From Paenibacillus ottowii (GTDB lineage: Bacteria > Bacillota > Bacilli > Paenibacillales > Paenibacillaceae), in the NCBI RefSeq assembly GCF_006874425.1, contig NZ_VIJZ01000009.1, positions 124,001 through 188,000 of the forward strand: a DNA stretch of 64,000 bases, given 5' to 3'. Below the pieces are notes generated by a model. It ran no database searches, was not told the DNA's origin, and was given only the letters and a program-made list of their open reading frames with translations. The translations under genes and the position numbers were made by a program. Below, in pieces: positions 48,051-57,513 of this stretch (positions are counted from its first letter, which is position 1; each line of letters begins with the position of its first letter).

Positions 48051-49169
48051 TTACTGGAGCCCCTGCCCCTCTTTCATATGAACCAATGTGTTTAGCTGCT
48101 CCAGCAGCGTATTTCCACCAGTCAGCGATATCGTACCAATCTTCTCGCAGATTTTTTCCATGAATTCCAGCTCTTTGAGACGATAGAGGGTAGCATTTTC
48201 GTCCATCAGCTTGGCCGTATTGAGCAGACTACGAGTGGATGCCGTCTCTTCACGTCGTGTAATGAGGTTGGCTTGTGCCTTCTTCTCTGCCAATAGCACC
48301 GTATTCAGAATATCCTTGATATCCCCCGGCAAAATAATATCCTTCACCCCTGCTGACGTAAAAGCAACCCCATATTCATCGCTCTGCTCATTCAGTCGCG
48401 TCAAAACATATTCCGCAATCTCCTGCTTCATTTTTAGCAGATCATCCAGCTTCATTGTTCCTACGTATTCGCGCAGCAGCAGCTGCAGCATAATGTAGAT
48501 TTGCTCCTCGTATGCTTTGAACTCCAACGCTCGCAGCGGGTCGGTGATCCGGTACTGGCAGACGAAGTTCAGACGCAGCGTGATTTTGTCCTCCGTCATG
48601 ATTTCCTGCCCCATCAGGTCCATCTGCTGCTGCCGCATATCTATGGTTTTGATCTCTGTGTTCACCGTGGACAACCAGAAATAATATTTGCCCGGCTTCA
48701 ATTCACCTTGCAGCACATTATCGTAATACAAAAAGCCCACTTCATGACTAGCCACCTGTAGGGCTTTCCAGAAGCCCGGTGTCTTGGACAAGAATGCTTG
48801 CCCCAAAGCCTTATCAATGGCAGGCTGCCGAGTATCTGCACGAACAAAACGATGTTCCTTGAGCATGTTCCAAAATGCATATTTCCCTGCTGTCAGCAGC
48901 TCTACAAACCGATGATCCTCATAATGCAGCACATATTCATGGTCCTCCACATCGATGACGGTCAATTGCTCCAGCAATAGAGGATCTGTCAAAAACAAAC
49001 GAATATCATGATCTGGTACAAAAAAGGGTTCGGCTACATTTAAAATTTCAACTGTTTCCTGTTGAAATGTCTTCATTAGGTAAGTCCCTGGGTTCAGCAA
49101 CTTGTGGTAGCTTCCTTTTTGAAACAGCAGTCCGCGCTCATCGGATTTAATCGTTATTTTCTTAAACAT
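48051..49169 (-). CDS. SPFH/band-7 family protein (slipin-like)
   Basis: A 372-residue protein from the ATG at 49169 (TAGGAGTG upstream); a longer frame from 49286 lacks support. The band-7/PHB domain covers about residues 150-310, including WLSTVNTEIKTIDMRQQQMDLMGQEIMTEDKITLRLN and the helical AEKKAQANLITRREETASTR region. No clear membrane helix is visible, unlike stomatins. The role is unknown; relatives organise membrane microdomains or proteases. Confidence 0.82.
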   Translation of the reverse strand: MFKKITIKSDERGLLFQKGSYHKLLNPGTYLMKTFQQETVEILNVAEPFFVPDHDIRLFLTDPLLLEQLTVIDVEDHEYVLHYEDHRFVELLTAGKYAFWNMLKEHRFVRADTRQPAIDKALGQAFLSKTPGFWKALQVASHEVGFLYYDNVLQGELKPGKYYFWLSTVNTEIKTIDMRQQQMDLMGQEIMTEDKITLRLNFVCQYRITDPLRALEFKAYEEQIYIMLQLLLREYVGTMKLDDLLKMKQEIAEYVLTRLNEQSDEYGVAFTSAGVKDIILPGDIKDILNTVLLAEKKAQANLITRREETASTRSLLNTAKLMDENATLYRLKELEFMEKICEKIGTISLTGGNTLLEQLNTLVHMKEGQGLQ

Positions 49170-49286
49170 CGTATCACTCCTAGTGTTAAAAATCCTCAAC
49201 TTAAAAATAGGCTTCCTTCGTAGATATGGCGGCTTCGCTTCTCCAGATTCAAACGGACCGCTCCGCTTATTCGCACGTTGAGTCAA

Positions 49287-49805
49287 AACACATTTTTAAA
49301 ATGAGGATTTATTTTTATTTGTTGTAGGGATAGGACCCTTGCAGAGCATCCCTCCAGAATGAAGGGCGGGGCCAGGCTTAAGGAAAAAGGAAGGTGCCGC
49401 CTGTTCCCGTATTTCGGGGATGGAATTCACCAGCCCAACCTCGACTGTAAATCCTTATCTCCGAAGCCGCGGGCGCTGTCGGCGCTTGCTCTCTCCGGTA
49501 TCCGTTGACCGCATAGCCATCGTCCCGGCATCTATCATCAGGACTAGATATGGGAAGCTCTTATCCAGGTCTCTTCATTGTTTTATTCGACCATTCGAAT
49601 ACTCTACCAGAAGTCGCTTGGAAGGCGATTGGGAATCGAACCCTAATTGCTGGTGGATACATCAGATTTACAGGATACCTGACCCGATCAGGGCAGGCAC
49701 TGCGGGACCATTGGAAATCCTCGCCTCGGCAATATCCTTCTGTATCAGCCTTTATCATTATTGCGCACCTTTGCACTCACGAACATGGCGAAAGTATTAC
49801 GACCC
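49287..49805. ncRNA. Structured intergenic region, candidate non-coding RNA (strand unresolved)
   Basis: About 500 nt, GC-richer than its surroundings, with no credible gene but dense secondary-structure potential: AGGGAT/ATCCCT (49326-49353), TATTCGA/TCGAATA with a 4-nt loop (49584-49601), CCTGACCC/GGGCAGG (49678-49697). A roughly 100-nt domain is closed by AGGCGA (49623-49628) and TCGCCT (49721-49726). Next to that closing helix the minus strand reads GGGTTCGATTCCC, the form of a tRNA T-arm, but no full tRNA folds. No riboswitch class was recognised with confidence. Open frames of 130-140 codons on the plus strand lack ribosome binding sites and look fortuitous. Confidence 0.4.
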
Positions 49806-49817
49806 CTAAAAAAATAA

Positions 49818-49857
49818 AAAGACACGAAGGATGCGTATGTGCTTCCCTCGTGTCTTT
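49818..49857 (-). terminator. Terminator of the methyltransferase gene
   Basis: Perfect AAAGACACGA/TCGTGTCTTT stem; on the minus strand followed by a T-rich run (TTTTTATTTTTTT). Confidence 0.85.
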
Positions 49858-49872
49858 CTTTTACAATTCCCA

Positions 49873-50502
49873 TTACAGCTCTCTTTGGCATTTTATCATG
49901 ATAAATTTAAATGGAGGCTTGCTTTCCATGTTTTTATGGGGCTCAACAATTTCCGAAAAATCGGTTAGTCCATAATTGCCGAATTCTTGTTTTATCGAAT
50001 CAGCATCATAAAAAAACATTTTTACCCCTTCCATAATCTCGAAATAGTCTATATCCAGTTGCTTTCCCTTTCCATACATCGGGGCTTCTTTTGAAATCGT
50101 CGTAAAAACCATATATCCGTTTGGCTTTAACTGATTATAACAATCGTTAATAAACTTTTCCCTCTCACGCTTATTCAATAAGTGAATAAGGGCATAACAA
50201 AATATACCGTCATAAAGTTTGTTATCAAAAGGCATATCCGTTACGGAGCCATGAAAAATACTAATATTAAGCTCCTTTTGTCTCGCCAAATCAATCGCTG
50301 TTTTTGAAATTTCAATACCTGTTACGTTTATTCCGTTATCCACGAAAACCTTTGCATTTCTCCCATATCCAATTCCAGGTATCAATATGTCCTTAATGTT
50401 CTTTTCAAGAAAAAAATCCTTGGTCAGGATTGCCGAGTCTGAAGGTTCAAAGCCCCACATCATTTGATTTTCTATAAAACTTGATTCCCAAAATTCTGTC
50501 AT
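49873..50502 (-). CDS. Class I SAM-dependent methyltransferase
   Basis: A 209-residue Rossmann methyltransferase. SAM-binding motif I is DILIPGIGYGRNAKVF near residue 42, motif II around GIEISKTAIDLAR, and the following HGSVTDMPFDNKLYDGIFC fits motif III/IV. The substrate is not predictable; relatives methylate small molecules or thiols (tellurite/thiopurine-like). The gene stands alone with its own terminator and is AT-richer than its neighbours, suggesting recent acquisition. Confidence 0.85.
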   Translation of the reverse strand: MTEFWESSFIENQMMWGFEPSDSAILTKDFFLEKNIKDILIPGIGYGRNAKVFVDNGINVTGIEISKTAIDLARQKELNISIFHGSVTDMPFDNKLYDGIFCYALIHLLNKREREKFINDCYNQLKPNGYMVFTTISKEAPMYGKGKQLDIDYFEIMEGVKMFFYDADSIKQEFGNYGLTDFSEIVEPHKNMESKPPFKFIMIKCQREL

Positions 50503-50542
50503 ACCGTATCTCCTCTATATTTTCATATCCATCATTTTATAA

Positions 50543-51440
<898 letters not shown>

Positions 51441-51795
51441 GAATTCTTTTCTTCCTTTTACTGCAAAGCTTTTCCCTTTCCTTTTCTTTCCTTCCCGCTT
51501 AAATTCAACTTCATTGTGCTTGATCTCCATTTCCAGGTCAATTCTTATATTTCTAAATTTCAACAAAACAAGGCGAAAGTCTCTAAAAATGCATAATAAA
51601 CCAGGACGAAAAACCCAATTATTATGTAATGATGCTATTTTGATTTCATCCCATAAGACGTTCACCGTATGAGTTATTCATCCCGTTAACCATTCACCCT
51701 AATAATCATTTAGTCTATAAAAAAAGACCCTCCAGGCCTTTTAGCCCTTCAGATCCTCTGTTTTGAATTTATAAGGTTTTGAGTCTTTGACTCAC

Positions 51796-52896
51796 TCATT
51801 TTCCTCGCCCAAAATACCCCTCTATTTTCCAGTCCACGCCAACTTGCGTTACGCTCAAATCCTGCAAGGCCACCGCATCGCTCATTGCAGATGCGCCCTC
51901 TCCCCCGAGAAAGCCTGGAGCTGTGCGCCCTCCAACCAGCTTCGGTGCCATATACAGCACCAGCTTGTCTGCCAGTCCTTGCTGCACGAATGAAGCGTTC
52001 ACCTCGGCCCCGCCTTCCACGAATACCGATGACACCTCGGCCGCTCCCAGAATATCCAGCATTTGCGGAAGGTTGACTCGCTCACTGTTTTCATCTTGTG
52101 TCGGATATACCTTCACACCAAGCTGTTCCAGCTGGCTTCGCTTACCTTCATCGTAAGCCCTGCCTGTGAATATCCAGGTCGGCGCCTCTCCATCTGTAAT
52201 AACACGAGCATCCAATGGAATACGCAGCTTGCTATCCAAAATGATACGAATCGGATTCCGTCCCTCTGGTAAACGAGTCGTTAGCTGAGGATTATCATGA
52301 ATCACGGTCTGTACACCGACCAGGATGCCTACATGCTCGTGCCGAAGACGATGCACATCCTCCCGTGCAGCTTCAGATGTAATCCACTTGCTTTCCGAGG
52401 TCCGGGTGGCAATTTTACCGTCCAGCGTCACTGCCGATTTGATCGTAATAAAAGGACGCTTGTTCACAATATATTGATTGAACACTTCATTCATGCGGAT
52501 CGATTCCTGCTCGCATACTCCGACAATGACTTCAATGCCCGCGTCTTTCAAAATCTGTACCCCTCTGCCGGAAACCAGCGGGTTCGGGTCCAGGGCTGCA
52601 ATCACCGCCCGGCGAATGCCAGCCTTCACAATCGCTTCCGCGCATGGGCCTGTCCGGCCGTGATGGGAACACGGCTCCAGCGTTACGTAAATCGTCGCCC
52701 CCTGAGCCTGTCCACCCGCCATACGCAAGGCATGAATCTCGGCATGTGGCTCACCGGGCTTCAAATGAGCCCCGATCCCAACGATACGGCCATTGTTGAC
52801 AATGACTGATCCGACGAGCGGGTTCGGTTCTGTTTGCCCTTTGGCACTTCTGGCATTTTCCAGTGCCAGGCGCATATATTTTTCGTGAGTGTTCAT
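51796..52896 (-). CDS. ribD: Riboflavin biosynthesis deaminase/reductase RibD
   Basis: Bifunctional enzyme of 366 residues. The N-terminal zinc deaminase (about residues 1-145) has HAEIHAL and PCSHHGRTGPC; the C-terminal reductase carries KSAVTLDGKIAT, the central ILDSKLRIPLDARV and VFVEGGAEVNASFV. It performs the second and third steps from GTP to riboflavin. It overlaps ribA by 4 nt. No ribE, ribB or ribH follows, so this is not the complete operon. Confidence 0.92.
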   Translation of the reverse strand: MNTHEKYMRLALENARSAKGQTEPNPLVGSVIVNNGRIVGIGAHLKPGEPHAEIHALRMAGGQAQGATIYVTLEPCSHHGRTGPCAEAIVKAGIRRAVIAALDPNPLVSGRGVQILKDAGIEVIVGVCEQESIRMNEVFNQYIVNKRPFITIKSAVTLDGKIATRTSESKWITSEAAREDVHRLRHEHVGILVGVQTVIHDNPQLTTRLPEGRNPIRIILDSKLRIPLDARVITDGEAPTWIFTGRAYDEGKRSQLEQLGVKVYPTQDENSERVNLPQMLDILGAAEVSSVFVEGGAEVNASFVQQGLADKLVLYMAPKLVGGRTAPGFLGGEGASAMSDAVALQDLSVTQVGVDWKIEGYFGRGK

Positions 52897-53657
52897 AGAA
52901 CCTCCCTGAGATCGGAATCCCGCAAATGGCCGGATCGTTCTACTTTTGTATTCAAATACCGTTCATTATATTGCGACACATCACCCCAGAGCGGCATACG
53001 ACCCACTACATTCATCCCCGATTTCTTTAAGGCATCCAGCTTTTTAGGGTTGTTGGTGATCAGCGTTACCGGTTTTTGTCTCAAGTGCTGGAGCACACTT
53101 ATGGCATCCACATAATTGCGCGTATCATCTTCAAAACCCAACTGATGGTTGGCTTCGACGGTATCCATGCCTTCTTCCTGCAAAATATAAGCCATGGCTT
53201 TGCTAAACAAACCGATCCCGCGACCTTCATGATTAGCCAGATAGAACAATGCACCTGTTCCATGTTCTACAATCATTTTCATCGACTGGTGGAGCTGAAA
53301 TCCGCAATCACAGCGCTTGCTACCAAAAATATCTCCAGTATGGCAAATACTATGCATGCGAACTAAAGCATTTTCCGAACGTTGGAGATCACCGTACACC
53401 AAAACGCTCGATTGTTGTCCCTCCGCCAAATTCAGTGTAGACAGTCGCTTCACAATCGTCTCAGCATTGGCATTCAGTAAGTCCTGACGATCTTCCTCGT
53501 CCCGTACAGGCAGCCAGCAATACCATTGAAAAACAACGGTCTCTTCTTCCAAATTAACTGGCAGCTTGATCGGTCCTACCAATATCGTCGAAGATTGCTC
53601 TCCACGAACGGTTTGAATTTTATCGTTAAGTAGCGTAGCTACATCTTTTATATTCAT
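52893..53657 (-). CDS. ribA: GTP cyclohydrolase II
   Basis: Monofunctional RibA of 254 residues without the RibB domain found in the usual Bacillus fusion. Zinc cysteines are in GSKRCDCGFQLH, and active-site LANHEGRGIGLFSKAMAY and the late LITNNPKKLDAL are intact. It opens GTP to the 2,5-diamino pyrimidine used by RibD. It is translationally coupled to ribD and not preceded by an FMN riboswitch (the upstream gap is only about 85 nt). Confidence 0.92.
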   Translation of the reverse strand: MNIKDVATLLNDKIQTVRGEQSSTILVGPIKLPVNLEEETVVFQWYCWLPVRDEEDRQDLLNANAETIVKRLSTLNLAEGQQSSVLVYGDLQRSENALVRMHSICHTGDIFGSKRCDCGFQLHQSMKMIVEHGTGALFYLANHEGRGIGLFSKAMAYILQEEGMDTVEANHQLGFEDDTRNYVDAISVLQHLRQKPVTLITNNPKKLDALKKSGMNVVGRMPLWGDVSQYNERYLNTKVERSGHLRDSDLREVL

Positions 53658-53741
53658 CTCTCTGCACCATCCTTTATATAAACTCTATATATGAAACGCC
53701 CTCTATTTTCTCAGGCTAATCGTTGTTGTCAGGTTTTTATA

Positions 53742-54839
53742 TCATGTTACTATGTGTAAAAAATGTTCATGAAACGTGGATTCCATGATCAGCTGACGCT
53801 CCTGAAGCTCAGTGACAGCCTGCCGTCGTCCGTCTTCGAAAGCCTTCAGATCTTCTGCATTATACGCCTGCTGGCGTAGACGAAGAAGCTCACTGGCCAG
53901 CACATCGGCATCCTTCAAAGCAGCGTTCAAGCCAAAAGCTCCTGTAGGTGTCATGGTATGCGCTGCATCTCCAATTAGGACCAGTCCGTTCCGTACCCAA
54001 GTGTCACTGCGGCTGCTGAAAATATCCAACGGTACGAAGTCCTTCCATGAACGAATCTGATCCAGTACACTATGCTCCAAATCCGGAAAAGCGTCCGTAA
54101 ACAGCTGTATAAAAGGTGCAAAAGATTGCTTAAACAGGGTTGAAAAGCTGCCTTCCTCCACATTCCAGCCAATTTGAATATAGCCTTCGGCCTGTGAAAA
54201 TAAAGCCAGTTGCCCTCCGTTGACCAGCGCTAGACGAGTAACGGGCTCCCACCCGGCAGGTGCCGTGATTTTGGCCCATAGCAGATCATAGCCGTGACGA
54301 ATGTTCGTCACAGGCATCTGTGCCAGCTTGCGCACAGTCGAATAGCGGCCGTCTGCCCCCACAATCAACGAACTGTGAATCGTAACCTCATGGCCGTCCT
54401 TGTCGCGAGCGGTCAAGCCCGTATACCCCTGCGTGCTGTTACCCTCCAACGCAGTCACAGTTGTACCTGCCAGGTAACAGAAGGACTCGTAGGTGGACGC
54501 CTGCTTGAGCAGAGCTTCCAAAAATCGAGGTTGTGGAATGTGCACTCCCACATTACCATGGTTTGAAGCTGGCTCGACCGTTTTGACCAGCTGCTGATGC
54601 TGCCAATACTCGATTCTTGTAGAGGCGAGAATATGATCCTCTTGAATTTGTTCGAGCAGCTTATGCTTCTGGATCACGCCCTGACCCTCATCATTTAAAA
54701 TTTCACCACGGAAAGCCTTTCCGGGCACGCTCTGCCGCTCAACCAATATCGTGGAAACACCCTGCTCTGCCAGTAGACAGGATAACAAAGTCCCTGCGGG
54801 TCCTCCTCCAACTACACACACTTCACATTCCAGTATCAT
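53742..54839 (-). CDS. FAD-dependent monooxygenase (UbiH/PHBH family)
   Basis: Flavoprotein hydroxylase of 365 residues from ATG 54839 (AGGGGGAA upstream). The FAD-binding GxGxxG is in VCVVGGGPAGTLLSCLLA at the start; the central LIVGADGRYSTVRK and the late IGDAAHTMTPTGAFGLNAALKDA complete the family signature. It hydroxylates a small aromatic or heterocycle. It diverges from an HxlR regulator with palindromes between them. The role may connect to the ribA-ribD pair upstream-adjacent. Confidence 0.88.
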   Translation of the reverse strand: MILECEVCVVGGGPAGTLLSCLLAEQGVSTILVERQSVPGKAFRGEILNDEGQGVIQKHKLLEQIQEDHILASTRIEYWQHQQLVKTVEPASNHGNVGVHIPQPRFLEALLKQASTYESFCYLAGTTVTALEGNSTQGYTGLTARDKDGHEVTIHSSLIVGADGRYSTVRKLAQMPVTNIRHGYDLLWAKITAPAGWEPVTRLALVNGGQLALFSQAEGYIQIGWNVEEGSFSTLFKQSFAPFIQLFTDAFPDLEHSVLDQIRSWKDFVPLDIFSSRSDTWVRNGLVLIGDAAHTMTPTGAFGLNAALKDADVLASELLRLRQQAYNAEDLKAFEDGRRQAVTELQERQLIMESTFHEHFLHIVT

Positions 54840-54973
54840 ATGACTTCCCCCTGCATCCAAACCATAACCACGCGATTCGTTCGTACCTGTTCATTTTATT
54901 TTATCATTAATCATATCAAAATAAGTTCAATTTTTAAGTATTAATATATAGAGCTTCGTCTCAAATCCAACAA

Positions 54974-55054
54974 GTTACTTTATGTAACAAAGTATATTTA
55001 TATCATTCAATTTCGTCAAGTAATAAATTTATGTAAAGTAAAATCATTTACTTT
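54974..55054. promoter_or_regulatory. Operator palindromes between monooxygenase and HxlR gene
   Basis: A perfect 8-4-8 repeat AAAGTAAA-ATCA-TTTACTTT (55035-55054) and a 5-5-5 repeat GTTAC-TTTAT-GTAAC (54974-54988) lie in the divergent promoter region. Likely binding sites of the HxlR regulator encoded at 55095. Confidence 0.55.
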
Positions 55055-55094
55055 TAACAGTGAATCGTTAATAATAGGAGCATGAGGTGATCAC

Positions 55095-55430
55095 ATGAAC
55101 ATTCCGCAGATGTGTCCACGGTTTGAAAAAGCTATGGAAGTACTGAGCAAGCGTTGGACGGTGTTGATCGTATTTCAACTCACGAATGGCCCGCAACGTT
55201 TCGTCGCGATTGAGAATTCAATTCCTAATTTAAGTGGAAAGGTCCTTTCGGACCGTTTGAAAGAGCTGGAGGAAGAAGGAATCATACAACGTACGGTTTA
55301 TCCTGAGAAGCCCGTGCGGATTGAATACTCTCTTACGGATAAGGGACGCGATTTAGCTCCTTTATTTGACCATATCGGTACCTGGGCTACACGCTGGATT
55401 GAGGTTCTACCCGCACTTGAACAGCAGTGA
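55095..55430 (+). CDS. HxlR-family transcriptional regulator 1
   Basis: Small winged-helix regulator of 111 residues. The start CPRFEKAMEVLSKRWTVLIVFQL is the family hallmark, with the Cys near residue 6 that senses thiol stress in relatives such as YodB. It diverges from the flavin monooxygenase, which it probably controls together with itself through the palindromes in between. Confidence 0.9.
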   Translation: MNIPQMCPRFEKAMEVLSKRWTVLIVFQLTNGPQRFVAIENSIPNLSGKVLSDRLKELEEEGIIQRTVYPEKPVRIEYSLTDKGRDLAPLFDHIGTWATRWIEVLPALEQQ

Positions 55431-55445
55431 TTCATATTGAAGCAA

Positions 55446-55495
55446 AGAACGCCTTTGCTCTAAGTACAATTCGTACTCATAGCGAAAGGCGTTCT
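55446..55495 (+). terminator. Terminator after HxlR 1
   Basis: Long stem AGAACGCCTTTGCT/AGCGAAAGGCGTTCT followed by TTTTTT. Confidence 0.85.
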
Positions 55496-55546
55496 TTTTT
55501 CATATGACAAAGCGATAATGGTCGACCTTAGATCGTATCCAAAATT

Positions 55547-55939
55547 TTAGGCGTTGCCCTCACTGCTGCGTTGCATTTCTTCACGAATGGATTGCACCCG
55601 CTTTTTCCCCCAGTCATACATCATCTCCACAATTGGTAAAATCGTCATTCCCAGTTCTGTCATTGAATACTCCACCTTTGGGGGCACTTCCGGATAGACT
55701 TCCCGGTGTACAATACCATCTTCCATCAACTCCCGTAGCTGGTTGGTCAGCACTTTATGCGACAGCTTCGGAAACAGTCTTTGCAGGTCACTGAACCGAT
55801 GCGGCCCTTCCACACCCAAATGCCATAAAATAACGACCTTCCATTTCCCACTTAGTACAGATAACGTTAGTTCCTTTTCGCAGTTGTAGTCTCCGTTTAT
55901 AATTTTCTCCCGTATTTCTTCTCTCAGTGTATCAGACAT
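55547..55939 (-). CDS. HxlR-family transcriptional regulator 2
   Basis: Winged-helix regulator, 130 residues. The family signature [18 protein letters not shown] is near residue 25, preceded by the Cys in NCEKELT. It is divergent from the PfpI-like gene at 56089 with a palindrome between, so that gene is the probable target. Confidence 0.9.
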   Translation of the reverse strand: MSDTLREEIREKIINGDYNCEKELTLSVLSGKWKVVILWHLGVEGPHRFSDLQRLFPKLSHKVLTNQLRELMEDGIVHREVYPEVPPKVEYSMTELGMTILPIVEMMYDWGKKRVQSIREEMQRSSEGNA

Positions 55940-55985
55940 ATGTCAATTAACTCCTTCTAAATCATCATGATCTTGCACACTATTA

Positions 55986-56001
55986 GTAACCTGCAGGTAA
56001 C
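55986..56001. promoter_or_regulatory. Palindrome between HxlR 2 and PfpI-like gene
   Basis: GTAACCTGCAGGTAAC, with a perfect ACCTGCAGGT centre, is positioned between two divergent genes and suits a dimeric winged-helix repressor. Confidence 0.5.
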
Positions 56002-56088
56002 CTCCGTACTTGAAAGTGCATTCTTCACAGCCTAGCAAAGCCACCCTACAATAGTAGATAACGTTACACATTCAAGGAGGAATAGAAT

Positions 56089-56607
56089 ATGAGTAAAAAA
56101 GCTCTTTTTATTATACCCCCAGAGCGCTTTAATGAGGATGAATTATTTAAACCCAAAGAAGCGCTGGAACAAGCAGGCGTTACCGTGACACTAGCCAGTA
56201 CAAAAACAGGCGAAATTATGGGTGACTACAACGGTAAAGCGACGGCTGATCTTGTTTTTACAGACGCTGTGCTGGCTGATTATGATGTGGTATCTGTGAT
56301 TGGTGGATCAGGAACGAATGATCATCTGTGGAATAACGCGGATCTCCAGGCTCTGCTGAAACAAGCTCATAAGCAAAAGACTTTAGTGAGCGGCATCTGT
56401 GCAGGCTCTGTGGCCGTGGCTCAAACCGGATTGCTCTCTGGAAGAACAGCTACATGCTATCCAGTGGATGTACAAAAGGATCAACTCCAAGCGCATCAAG
56501 CCGAATATCTCGCTCAGCATGTCGTTGCGCATAGCGATATTATTACAGCCGATGGCCCAGACGGAGCTCAGGAGTTTGGGAAAGCCCTCGTTCAAGCTCT
56601 GCAATAA
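56089..56607 (+). CDS. DJ-1/PfpI-family protein
   Basis: A 172-residue protein of the class I glutamine amidotransferase-like fold. The nucleophile Cys lies in SGICAGSVAVAQTG, the usual elbow. The family includes glyoxalases III, chaperones and stress proteins; relatives beside HxlR regulators respond to electrophiles. The substrate is unknown. AAGGAGG precedes the start. Confidence 0.87.
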   Translation: MSKKALFIIPPERFNEDELFKPKEALEQAGVTVTLASTKTGEIMGDYNGKATADLVFTDAVLADYDVVSVIGGSGTNDHLWNNADLQALLKQAHKQKTLVSGICAGSVAVAQTGLLSGRTATCYPVDVQKDQLQAHQAEYLAQHVVAHSDIITADGPDGAQEFGKALVQALQ

Positions 56608-56799
56608 GCACATTCTCGAAGTTCAGATAGCACTTTAAACAGCACTCCAACAAGCCGCATCACGTCCTTTCTATTGTATGGGACCTGATGTGGCTTCTTT
56701 GTGTCATTTTCATGTTGAAGTGATTAATTTAATTGTATGGTCCTGGATTTTCGTGTTAGCTTTAAGGAATAGACGTTTAGTATAGGAGGCTTATATGCC

Positions 56800-57501
56800 G
56801 TGTTTATGAAAGGCAAAATCCATTTACATCAGGTAACGTCCGAATCGTTGCGACTGGGCGCCTTACTATCATTAGTAGGGGGCTTTTTGGACACATATAC
56901 CTTTGTTGGAAGAGGCGGTGTTTTCGCCAACGCACAGACAGGCAATATCGTGCTGCTGGCTGTTAAAGTCATTCAGGGGCACTGGGTTCAGGCATTATCC
57001 TATATCCCGCCCCTGATCGCCTTTTCACTGGGGGTTTTTGTTGCTGAAGGGATTAAACGAAAATCAACCCACCGTTTAACTCCGGACTGGACCCGCGCAA
57101 TTCTTTTACTGGAAATTGCGATTTTTTTCATCGTGGGATTGATTCCGCAGGAAGTTCCCAATACGGTAGTAGTGGTGATCGTCTCGTTCGTCGCTTCCGT
57201 GCAAATGACTTCCTTCCGCAAGCTCATTGATGTGCCGTACACCTCCACGGTCAGCACCGGTAACCTCCGATCAGCTATCGAGGCTGTGTATGTCGCCGTA
57301 ACGACCAAGGACACGAACGCTGCCATTCGAGCGATGCGTTATGGTGTCATCCTGGCCGCCTTCTTGGTAGGAGCCTTGCTGGGGGGATTCCTGACTTTGA
57401 CGATTGGGGATAAAGCCGTTTGGGGCGCTGTTGTTGCACTTATTTTTTCTTTTATTTTATTTACAGAAGAGGAAAAGTGGAAGCTGCCGCTGCGTCACTA
57501 A
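56800..57501 (+). CDS. DUF1275 (YoaK-type) membrane protein
   Basis: A 233-residue membrane protein with about six helices and the family segments GGFLDTYTFVGRGGVFANAQTGNIV and QMTSFRKL, then STVSTGNLRSA. Function is not established for the family. The GTG at 56800 is preceded by AGGAGG about 10 nt upstream; a nearby in-frame ATG at 56806 is possible. Confidence 0.87.
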   Translation: MFMKGKIHLHQVTSESLRLGALLSLVGGFLDTYTFVGRGGVFANAQTGNIVLLAVKVIQGHWVQALSYIPPLIAFSLGVFVAEGIKRKSTHRLTPDWTRAILLLEIAIFFIVGLIPQEVPNTVVVVIVSFVASVQMTSFRKLIDVPYTSTVSTGNLRSAIEAVYVAVTTKDTNAAIRAMRYGVILAAFLVGALLGGFLTLTIGDKAVWGAVVALIFSFILFTEEEKWKLPLRH

Positions 57502-57513
57502 TCCTCCATTACA

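Noticed and set aside
49623..49726. Possible tRNA gene on the minus strand (T-arm-like GGGTTCGATTCCC with CCA following)
   Set aside because: The domain is about 108 nt, has no D-arm or 7-nt anticodon loop, and the acceptor pairing is incomplete; kept only as a structured-RNA observation.
49640..49780. Lysine or cobalamin riboswitch
   Set aside because: Short matches to parts of each consensus exist on both strands, but the full order of conserved elements is absent and no fitting downstream gene follows.
49420..49975. Plus-strand frames of 129 and 141 codons
   Set aside because: They run through hairpins and a terminator, lack ribosome binding sites and overlap the methyltransferase end in antisense.
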